NCBI GenBank assembly: GCA_019310195.1
Contig: JAFDET010000195.1
Location: 1-7,852, forward strand
Direction: 5' to 3'
Length of the DNA: 7,852 nucleotides
DNA from: Deltaproteobacteria bacterium
Lineage (GTDB): Bacteria; Myxococcota_A; UBA9160; JAFDET01
The stretch's first letter is position 1. Each line of letters starts with the position of its first letter. The notes beneath the pieces are model-generated. The model was not told the origin of the DNA. It searched no databases and saw only the letters and a list, made by a program, of their open reading frames with translations. This document shows positions 1 through 5,457 of the stretch, piece after piece. Made by a program: the position numbers and the translations under genes.

Positions 1-854
1 GTGGACGCCACCTTCTTGGGATGGCCCGCGATCTCCTGGAAGCCGTCCGGGCCGTAGTAGCCGCCGCCCTCCACGTCCGCGTGGACCGCGGCGTACACCG
101 TGGGCAGGCAGCCCATGCTGGCCGGCTGGGAGACGATGCGGTTCGCCAGGCCGGCGACGCGCTCCAGGAATCTCGAGTTCATCATCTGCGGACCCACGAA
201 CTGCAGGTTGGTGGCTGCGTAGCCGGGGTGGGCGGCTGCGGTCAGCGTGCCCTGCACCCCGGCGCGCTCCAGCCGGCGTTGCAGCTCGTAGGTGAAGTAG
301 AGGTTGGCGAGCTTGCTCTGCCCGTAGGCGGCCCACTTCCGGTAGCGCCGCTGCTGGTAGTTGAGGTCGTCGAGATCCACCTTGCCGATCTTGTGCGCGG
401 TGCTGCTGACGTTCACCACCCGCGAGCCGGGCGTCGCCAGCAGCTTCTCCAGCAGCAGCCCGGTCAGCGCGAAGTGGCCCAGGTGGTTGGTGCCCACCTG
501 CATCTCGAAGCCGTCGGCGGTGCGTCGCAGCGGAAGCGCCATCACGCCGGCGTTGTTGCACAGCACATCCAAACTCGGATAACGCTCGCTGAACTGCTTG
601 GCGAAGTCGCGCACGCTGGCCAGGCTGGCCAGGTCGAGGGGCAGCACCTCCACCTGGGCGTCGGCGTGCGCCGCCTGCAGCCGGTCCACGGCGTCGCCGG
701 CCTTCTGCGGGTTGCGGCAGGCGAGCACGAGCTGGGCGCCGCGGCCGGCGAAGGCGCGCGCCGCCTCGAAGCCGATGCCCGAGTTGCCTCCGGTGACGAT
801 GATCGTCTTGCCGGCGAGTCCGCCGGGCGGGATGTCTTCCGCGGTCCAACCCAT
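1..854 (-). CDS. SDR-family NAD(P)-dependent oxidoreductase (partial, C-terminus cut by window edge)
   Basis: A cytosolic Rossmann-fold oxidoreductase; the substrate cannot be read from the sequence. The translation, 284 complete residues, carries the classical SDR set: cofactor loop TGGNSGIG at 21-28, Asp74 after the third strand, NNAG at 100-103, Asn123 in NHLGHF, the catalytic serine in VSS at 149-151, and the catalytic pair Y177-x-x-x-K181 (YGQSK). The basic ACRN at 45-48 after the second strand suggests NADP(H). The overall pattern, including YYGPDGF near the end, resembles the retinol-dehydrogenase/WWOX-like bacterial SDRs. Family members run to about 300-320 residues, so perhaps 25-30 residues lie outside the window. 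ATG at 854 is chosen because AGGAGGA (861-867) sits six bases upstream and a TATACT box lies 28 bases upstream. It is divergent from msrA. The fold and activity class are secure; the substrate is unknown. Confidence 0.93.
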   Translation of the reverse strand, partial: MGWTAEDIPPGGLAGKTIIVTGGNSGIGFEAARAFAGRGAQLVLACRNPQKAGDAVDRLQAAHADAQVEVLPLDLASLASVRDFAKQFSERYPSLDVLCNNAGVMALPLRRTADGFEMQVGTNHLGHFALTGLLLEKLLATPGSRVVNVSSTAHKIGKVDLDDLNYQQRRYRKWAAYGQSKLANLYFTYELQRRLERAGVQGTLTAAAHPGYAATNLQFVGPQMMNSRFLERVAGLANRIVSQPASMGCLPTVYAAVHADVEGGGYYGPDGFQEIAGHPKKVAS

Positions 855-888
855 GGGGGGTCCTCCTGGGTGTGAGGGTCCCAGTATA
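855..888 (-). promoter_or_regulatory. Putative -10 box and ribosome binding site of the SDR gene
   Basis: Read on the minus strand, TATACT (888-883) is one mismatch from the TATAAT consensus and lies 28 bases before the ATG. A strong Shine-Dalgarno AGGAGGA (867-861) follows, six bases from the start. No good -35 hexamer is visible at 16-18 bases. AT-rich hexamers are rare in this GC-rich sequence, and the same box recurs at the same 28-base distance upstream of the gene at 5458. The ribosome site is secure; the promoter is a moderate inference. The 73-base divergent gap (855-927) must also hold the msrA promoter, for which only weak candidates are seen on the plus strand (TATAGA 885-890, TAGACT 915-920). 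Confidence 0.5.
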
Positions 889-927
889 GATGCTGGATGC
901 CGGCGGCCCGTTGCTAGACTGGCCGCC

Positions 928-1476
928 ATGGACCACCTGGTTCTGGGTAAGCCCATCGAGCCCCCGTTCCCCGAGGGCCTGGAGACGGCGGTCTTCGGGA
1001 TGGGCTGCTTCTGGGGCGCCGAGCGGCTCTTCTGGGAGGCTCCGGGCGTTCACACCACGGCCGTGGGCTACGCAGCCGGCCACGTGGAGAGCCCGAGCTA
1101 CGAGCAGATCTGCGGCGGCCGCACCGACCACGCCGAGGTGGTGCTGGTGGTCTTCGACCCCGCCGCGACCCGCTACGCGGAGATGCTGCGGCTCTTCTGG
1201 GAAGGCCACGACCCGACCCAGGGCAACCGCCAGGGCAACGACAGGGGCACCCAGTACCGCTCGCTGATCGCGACCTTCGGCGACGCCCAGCGCGAGCAGG
1301 CCCACTCCAGCGCCGAGGCCTACGGCAAGGAGCTCCAGACCGCGGGCTGCCGGCCCATCACCACCGAGATCCTGGACGCGCCGAAGTTCTGGTACGCCGA
1401 GGCCTACCACCAGCAGTACCTGGCCAAGAACCCTTCGGGCTACTGCGGCCTGAGCGGCACCGGCGTCCCATTCTGA
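928..1476 (+). CDS. msrA: Peptide-methionine (S)-S-oxide reductase MsrA
   Basis: Reduces the S-epimer of methionine sulfoxide, free or in proteins, back to methionine as part of oxidative-damage repair, normally recycled by thioredoxin. The 182-residue product has the signature GCFWG with catalytic Cys27. Glu70, Asp105 and Tyr110 fall at the same spacings from Cys27 (43, 78 and 83 residues) as the E. coli catalytic set Cys51/Glu94/Asp129/Tyr134. Other family blocks are HDPTQGNRQGND, GTQYRS and YHQQYLAKNP. The C-terminal GYCGLSGTG supplies the likely resolving Cys173; other cysteines are Cys62 and Cys141. There is no signal peptide, so it is probably cytosolic. No MsrB domain is fused. ATG at 928 fits the usual length, although no clear Shine-Dalgarno precedes it. 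The same frame stays open far upstream, but that stretch is antisense to the SDR gene and is not homologous to MsrA. Confidence 0.96.
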   Translation: MDHLVLGKPIEPPFPEGLETAVFGMGCFWGAERLFWEAPGVHTTAVGYAAGHVESPSYEQICGGRTDHAEVVLVVFDPAATRYAEMLRLFWEGHDPTQGNRQGNDRGTQYRSLIATFGDAQREQAHSSAEAYGKELQTAGCRPITTEILDAPKFWYAEAYHQQYLAKNPSGYCGLSGTGVPF

Positions 1477-1632
1477 GCCGGCCGAGGCCCTCCGCTTATT
1501 CTTGCAGGGGCCTGCTCTTCGCTCGCCTGCGGCTCGCTGCGCACCCTCGTCGGACTCCGGTAGCAGGGGCAAGCTCTGTCGCCTCGGGCTTGCGGGCCGC
1601 AGGCTCGGGAGGCGCGATGTTGGGCCGTGGGG
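1477..1632. repeat. Convergent intergenic gap with inverted repeats, possible transcription end
   Basis: This 156-base gap lies between the 3' end of msrA and the 3' end of the minus-strand glycosidase locus. It holds two dyads. The first is long-range: CTTGC (1501-1505) and CCTGCT (1511-1516) are matched by AGCAGG (1562-1567) and GCAAG (1569-1573), with a GC-rich interior containing two GCTCGC copies. The second is compact: GCTTGCGG (1588-1595) opposite CCGCAGGC (1597-1604), enclosed by GCCTC (1581-1585) and GAGGC (1609-1613). Neither is followed by a T-run on either strand, so a classical intrinsic terminator is not shown. A bidirectional stop for two convergent transcripts would fit the location. 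No ORF here looks real. Confidence 0.4.
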
Positions 1633-1938
1633 CTACGGGGTGGTGAAGAGGTGTACGAGTCCCCAGTAGAAGGTGCGCAGCTTCAGGCCGAGCGGCGCGC
1701 CTTCGGTGGCGCTGGTGATGGCCACGGGCGGAATCGGGTTGGCCGTGGCCGCGATGTCCGGGGTCCAGGGGCTGGTCACCTCACCGTGGGCCGAGCGACC
1801 CAGGGCGCGGATGCGGAAGACCCGGGTCTCGCCGTTGGGGAGGCCCGACACCCGGTGGCGTCGGGCGCGCGGGATGCGCGCGCTGCTCCAGGCGCCGGAC
1901 GCGAGGCCGCTGTCCGGGTCCAGCCGGCGCCAGCCCAC
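1633..1938 (-). pseudogene. Out-of-frame C-terminal fibronectin-III-like tail of the glycosidase
   Basis: This 101-codon frame is the natural continuation of the upstream gene. The main frame reads AFLVNPSDGAVDLVW (869-883), a typical first strand of an FN3 domain, then degrades. The other frame continues with WRRLDPDSG, SSARIPRARRHRVSGLPNG and ETRVFRIRALG, the expected later FN3 strands (a GLxxG-like turn followed by a Y/F-x-hydrophobic-R-A strand). Removing one base from the G-run corresponding to plus-strand CCC at 1934-1936 joins VDLVWRGG to WRRLDPDSG and gives one protein of 985 residues ending at the TAG at 1633-1635. FN3 modules are common at the ends of secreted glycosidases. Either the gene carries a real frameshift or the base is a homopolymer sequencing or assembly error. 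It is not an independent gene: it has no Shine-Dalgarno and starts in mid-domain. Confidence 0.7.
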
Positions 1939-4591
1939 CTCGCCAGACCAGATCCACCGCGCCGTCGCTGGGGTTGACCAGGAACGCGCGGGGCGCGGGC
2001 AGGGCGGCGCTGCTGCGGCGGCTTCCCACCCTGCGCGCGGCTTCGAAGCGCATCTCCAGGTCGCGCCGCAGCAGCACGTCGTCGGCGAAGGGACTCTTCA
2101 GGATCAGCAGCGCCGGGGGATGGAAGAAGGCCTCGGCATCGGCCTGCAATGCCTCGGGCGGCGCGTCGCCACTGTACTCCGCCACCAGCAGCGAGAATCG
2201 CTCGCGGGCGCCGTTGTAGCTGGGTCCGTTGGGGCGCAGCGACGACGAGCGCAGGTTGCTCCAGGCGGCGCCCAGCCCGGTCCCGCCCATGTGGCTGTAG
2301 TCCAGCTGGCGGCCGTGGTAGGAGCCGAAGGGGTTCACGCGAATCTCCTGGCGGCCGTCCACTTCGCGCAGGCGCATGGGCGCGAAGGCGTAGGCGCTGC
2401 GCACGTCGGCGCTCTGGGCCAGCAGGAGTCCGCGCTCTCCGTCGCTGAGCGCGACCCAGGCCGCGGTGACCTGGTGGTTGAACGCATCGAGCTCGGCGTT
2501 GTTCGGGTTGATGCGCGCGTAGTCCAGGTCGAAGGAGGACGTGACGCCCAGGTAGTTGTGCTTCCAGACCCGCAGCGGGTCGTCGCGGGTTCCGGACAGC
2601 GGAGGCGTCAGCTCGAAGGGCGCCACCTCGACCCAGCCCAAGTCCATGTAGCGGCGCAGCTTCTGCTGGCTGGTGTGGAGCAGGTCGCGTTTCTCGGTGT
2701 AGGGGTAGGTCACCTCCACGTCGGCCACGAGCCAGGACACGCCGGGCGGGCGGCGCCAGTCGGCGCGCAGCTCGACCCACTTCTCGCCGTCGGGGGTGGG
2801 GAGCTTGATCCGGGTGGTGGCGTGGCGGTGGGCGAAGCCGTCGCGGGTCGGTTCGGGAACCAGGGTCCAGGGCAGCGCCTCGTGGCGCCGGGGGCGATCG
2901 TCGCTCTTGTAGGTGACGAAGGGTGTGACCTGCGGAAGCTCCAGGAACACGGGGCTCGGGCGCGGTTCGCGCGGCGCTTCGTCTCGCACCACCACGCGCA
3001 GCGTGCGGGCCTCGCCCGGCGCCAGCTTCAGGAACGCCAGCAGCTCCGCTCGCTCCAGGCCGCCGGCGCGGTCCGGCGCGCCCTGGACCGAGGGCACCGG
3101 GAGTCCCTCGTCGTCCACCACGGCCACGCGCGGTGCCGGGCCGCGGAAGAGCAGGGGCACGCGCACCAGGCTGTGCGCCGGCGGGCCGCTCTCGCGCACG
3201 TCGCGCACCCGCAGCACGTAGAGGGCGCGATCGTCCGTCGGGCCGGCCCACTCGCGGGCGGCCCAGGCCAGCAGCCACTCGGCCTCCTGGGCGCGCGCGC
3301 GCGCGTCGGCCACCACGCGCTCGGCCGCGTCCTGGCGCTCCTCGTTGACCAGGGGCGTGCTCATCCCGAAGTGGGTGGTGGAGAGCGCCACCAGTCGGCG
3401 GAAGAAGCTGGAATCCGTGCCCTTGCGCAGCAGGCTCTCGGCCGCGGCCAGCGCCCGGATCGACGCCTCCGCGCTCCAGGCCGCCGCGCGCCGCGCCGCC
3501 AGCCGCGACTGCTCCAGCTGGGTCCAGAGCTCATGGCTGGGCAGCTTCTCGGCCCAGGAGTACTGGCCGTCGTAGGCGCCGTCGGCCAGATCCTGCCGCA
3601 CCAGCACCTCGCCCACCGGCGTGTGCTTCTCCAGGTAGCGGCCCGGTGTGGTGAAGCCGGCCCAAGCGTATTTGTTCACCGCCTCGATGTACTCGGGCAG
3701 CCCGCCGGCGTTGGGGAACCAACCCAGGCCGGGTGGCATGTCCTGGGGCAGCCACGTCTCCACGTCCGCATCGAAGTTGATGTGGAGGAGCAGGTCGCGG
3801 TCCACCTGGCCCGAGGTCTGGAGCTCGCGCAGCTCGAGCAGCCACTTCTCCAGGGACACGTGGTTGATGACGTCGCCCACGGAAACGCTGGGCAGCAGCA
3901 CCGTGCGCGGGCCGTCGCGGCGAAGCCGCAGCCAGGTGGGGTTGTAGCGCTGCTCCGGGGGCAGGGCGGGGACGAAGTTGCTGAACGTGGTGAAGGGCCA
4001 GCCGGAGTAGGCCAGCACCACGCCGGCCACACCCTCTTGCTGCAGGATGGGGATCGTCCCGGCGGTAAGCATGCCCTCGTTGGGCCGAATCAGCGGCGTG
4101 TGGGTTCCGAACAGATCCTCGGCGCCGGAGCCCCACGGGTTCCTTACCGACCAGCGCACCGCAGCGCGCATCTCGTCCTCGGTCATCGCGTGGAAGAGGC
4201 CGTTGTTGTAGGGGGCCAGCAGGATCTCGTCGCTGCCCGAGGCTACCCGGCGCCGGATGCCGTCGATGATGTCCGGCGCGTGTTCCGGGAGGATCTGCTC
4301 CAGGGTGAAATGGTTGTCGGTGTCCCAGTACGCCTGCGCCTCCAGGCCGCGGGCCTCGGCCTCGTTCAGCATGCGCAGCAGGGCGCGCACGATGCGGATG
4401 TCGGTGCCGAAGCCCGCCTCGTCCGGCGTGTCGCCGCGCCACGAGTGGTAGAAGTTCGAGTGGAAGCCCAGCATCACGTAGACGCGGTGCGGGGAGTCGC
4501 CGGAGGGCCCGCAGCCCCATAAGCCCGGGAGGCCACAGGCCAGGAGCACGATCGCCGCCAGGAGTACGCGTGCGGGCCGGGGGATGGACAT
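1781..4591 (-). CDS. Exported GH57/GH38-like glycosidase (main open frame; C-terminus frameshifted)
   Basis: A 936-codon frame, probably a secreted or lipid-anchored carbohydrate-active enzyme. Residues 1-27 form a signal peptide (hydrophobic VLLAAIVLLACGLPGLWGC) with two candidate lipobox cysteines, Cys19 and Cys27. Residues about 35-330 resemble the glycoside hydrolase/deacetylase beta-alpha barrel: GFHSNFYHSW (42-51), YWDTDNHF (88-95), FGTHTPLIRPNEGM (161-174) and the acidic INFDADVETW (271-280). Residues about 348-448 are a helical, Ala/Arg/Glu-rich bundle starting near AEKLPSHELW. Residues about 455-855 are beta-rich, as in GH38-type C-terminal sandwich domains, with WVALSDGERGLLLA at 712-725. 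This order, barrel, helical bundle, beta sandwich, is typical of GH38 and some GH57 relatives; the exact family and substrate are not established. Residues beyond about 886 (LAPAGPGQRP to the stop) are low-complexity Pro/Arg frame-shadow, because the real tail lies in another frame. The ATG at 4591 has only a weak GAGAG upstream. Confidence 0.62.
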   Translation of the reverse strand: MSIPRPARVLLAAIVLLACGLPGLWGCGPSGDSPHRVYVMLGFHSNFYHSWRGDTPDEAGFGTDIRIVRALLRMLNEAEARGLEAQAYWDTDNHFTLEQILPEHAPDIIDGIRRRVASGSDEILLAPYNNGLFHAMTEDEMRAAVRWSVRNPWGSGAEDLFGTHTPLIRPNEGMLTAGTIPILQQEGVAGVVLAYSGWPFTTFSNFVPALPPEQRYNPTWLRLRRDGPRTVLLPSVSVGDVINHVSLEKWLLELRELQTSGQVDRDLLLHINFDADVETWLPQDMPPGLGWFPNAGGLPEYIEAVNKYAWAGFTTPGRYLEKHTPVGEVLVRQDLADGAYDGQYSWAEKLPSHELWTQLEQSRLAARRAAAWSAEASIRALAAAESLLRKGTDSSFFRRLVALSTTHFGMSTPLVNEERQDAAERVVADARARAQEAEWLLAWAAREWAGPTDDRALYVLRVRDVRESGPPAHSLVRVPLLFRGPAPRVAVVDDEGLPVPSVQGAPDRAGGLERAELLAFLKLAPGEARTLRVVVRDEAPREPRPSPVFLELPQVTPFVTYKSDDRPRRHEALPWTLVPEPTRDGFAHRHATTRIKLPTPDGEKWVELRADWRRPPGVSWLVADVEVTYPYTEKRDLLHTSQQKLRRYMDLGWVEVAPFELTPPLSGTRDDPLRVWKHNYLGVTSSFDLDYARINPNNAELDAFNHQVTAAWVALSDGERGLLLAQSADVRSAYAFAPMRLREVDGRQEIRVNPFGSYHGRQLDYSHMGGTGLGAAWSNLRSSSLRPNGPSYNGARERFSLLVAEYSGDAPPEALQADAEAFFHPPALLILKSPFADDVLLRRDLEMRFEAARRVGSRRSSAALPAPRAFLVNPSDGAVDLVWRGGLAPAGPGQRPRVRRLEQRAHPARPTPPGVGPPQRRDPGLPHPRPGSLGPR

Positions 4592-4697
4592 CTCTCGGGC
4601 GTTCTACCGAAATTCCTCAAGCACCCGCAATGCCCGCCCGATCAGAACGATTGTCCACGGGTATGGGCCCGAGGCGCATCTCCTCCTGGAGGGGGCC
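4592..4697. other. Divergent intergenic region between glycosidase and zinc-ribbon genes
   Basis: This 106-base gap separates two divergent start codons. On the minus strand a weak promoter-like pair is seen: TTGCGG (4630-4625) and TAGAAC (4606-4601), 18 bases apart. It is very close to the ATG at 4591, so the leader would be only a few bases long. On the plus strand the clear element is GGAGG (4688-4692), five bases before ATG 4698; no convincing -10/-35 pair is seen there. An in-frame ATG at 4584 would add 38 residues that overlap the divergent gene and look non-coding. Confidence 0.3.
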
Positions 4698-5417
4698 ATG
4701 GCCAACTGCAAGAGCTGCGGAACCCGTATCGGAACCCGCGACCGGAACTGCCCCAATTGCGGCCGCACCCTGGGCCCGGGGAGCGCGCTCACGGGCCAGA
4801 AGCCCCTGGATGCGGACCTGACCGCTCCGTCCCAGGAGGCGGTGTCGCCGAAGGTCAAGTCCGAGCCCAAGCCCAAGTCCGAGCCCAAGCCCAAGCCGGA
4901 GGCCAAGACGATGCCGGAGCCCAAAGTGAAGCCCAGGCCCCAAGCCGAGCCCGAGCTGGAGGAGACCCCCGAGGTCGAGCTCTCGGAGGCCGTTGAAGAG
5001 CCGGCGTTCGGGTCGCCCTTCTCCCTGGGACCCGAGGAGCTCCTGGCCCGCATCAGCGAGGACCCGACGCTGCTGGAGCCGGGCCTGAGCGTCTACCGCG
5101 ACCCGGAGAGCGGCGAGATCGGCGGCGTGGAGCTCTCCACCGAGGTCGGGGAGATCGACCTGCTGGCCGAGGACCCGGAAGGCGCGCTGGTGGTGGTCAA
5201 GGTGGCCGGCAGCGATGCCGGCGACGTGGTGGGCCCGGTGCTGGAGCAGATGGGCTGGGTCTCGAAGCACATCGCCAAGGACGAGCGCTCGGTGCGGGCG
5301 CTGGTGCTCTTGGAGCCCCCGGCCCCGGAGCTGGGCTACGCCGCGCGGGCCGTGGCGGACAGCGTTTCGTTCAAGACCTGGAGGATCACGGTCGCCGTCG
5401 ACGACGTGACGCTCTGA
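4698..5417 (+). CDS. Zinc-ribbon protein with NucS-like (DUF91-type) nuclease-fold domain, probably inactive
   Basis: A 239-residue protein in three parts. Residues 1-22 are a zinc ribbon with paired CxxC knuckles, Cys4/Cys7 and Cys18/Cys21. Residues about 45-105 are a disordered charged linker of Lys-Pro-Glu repeats, then an acidic run. Residues about 110-235 match the layout of the endonuclease NucS C-terminal domain (PD-(D/E)xK fold): LLEPGL (125-130), EVGEIDLLAED (149-159), the VVG/MGWV helix (177-188) and a closing beta strand. In active NucS the core reads G-x-IDLLA, then VV-x-ELK, then VVGQ. Here Asp154 and Glu127 remain, but the E-x-K positions read K168-V-A170 and the Gln position is Pro180, so cleavage activity is unlikely. 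A role in nucleic-acid or protein binding is inference. ATG 4698 is chosen for its strong GGAGG five bases upstream. The gene is followed after 40 bases by 5458, in the same direction. Confidence 0.72.
   Translation: MANCKSCGTRIGTRDRNCPNCGRTLGPGSALTGQKPLDADLTAPSQEAVSPKVKSEPKPKSEPKPKPEAKTMPEPKVKPRPQAEPELEETPEVELSEAVEEPAFGSPFSLGPEELLARISEDPTLLEPGLSVYRDPESGEIGGVELSTEVGEIDLLAEDPEGALVVVKVAGSDAGDVVGPVLEQMGWVSKHIAKDERSVRALVLLEPPAPELGYAARAVADSVSFKTWRITVAVDDVTL
4857..4892 (+). repeat. 18-bp tandem repeat in the linker of the zinc-ribbon protein
   Basis: Two exact consecutive copies of AAGTCCGAGCCCAAGCCC (4857-4874 and 4875-4892), followed by a diverged third unit beginning AAGCCGGAG. Each unit encodes KSEPKP. 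The repeat is in frame (18 = 6 codons), so copy-number change would only alter the length of the flexible linker between zinc ribbon and nuclease-like domain. Confidence 0.85.
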
Positions 5418-5423
5418 GGTCTG

Positions 5424-5453
5424 TATACTTCCTCCTCCAACCCCTGGGGGAGG
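5424..5453 (+). promoter_or_regulatory. Putative -10 box and ribosome binding site before the TTG start at 5458
   Basis: TATACT (5424-5429) lies 28 bases before the TTG start, the same hexamer and distance as upstream of the SDR gene. A matching -35 is not evident. GGGGGAGG (5446-5453) is a strong Shine-Dalgarno four bases before TTG and decides that start. The preceding CCTCCTCC (5431-5438) is complementary to it and could pair with it if present in the transcript, for instance in readthrough from the upstream gene. Confidence 0.45.
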
Positions 5454-5457
5454 CCTC

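Noticed and set aside
21..875. Plus-strand open frame over the SDR gene
   Set aside because: The minus strand encodes a complete set of SDR motifs; the plus-strand product has none.
1673..4522. Very long plus-strand open frame (949 codons) opposite the glycosidase gene
   Set aside because: It is the antisense shadow of a GC-rich gene. The translation is Ala/Gly/Arg/Val/His/Gln low complexity with no domain pattern, whereas the minus strand shows a signal peptide and recognisable domains.
4584..4697. Upstream in-frame ATG that would extend the zinc-ribbon protein by 38 residues
   Set aside because: The extension overlaps the divergent glycosidase start, lacks a Shine-Dalgarno and has no coding character; ATG 4698 has GGAGG and begins directly at the zinc ribbon.
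4857..4892. Short tandem repeat considered as a CRISPR-like or regulatory iteron array
   Set aside because: Only two exact copies without spacers, in frame within a coding sequence and encoding a typical flexible linker.
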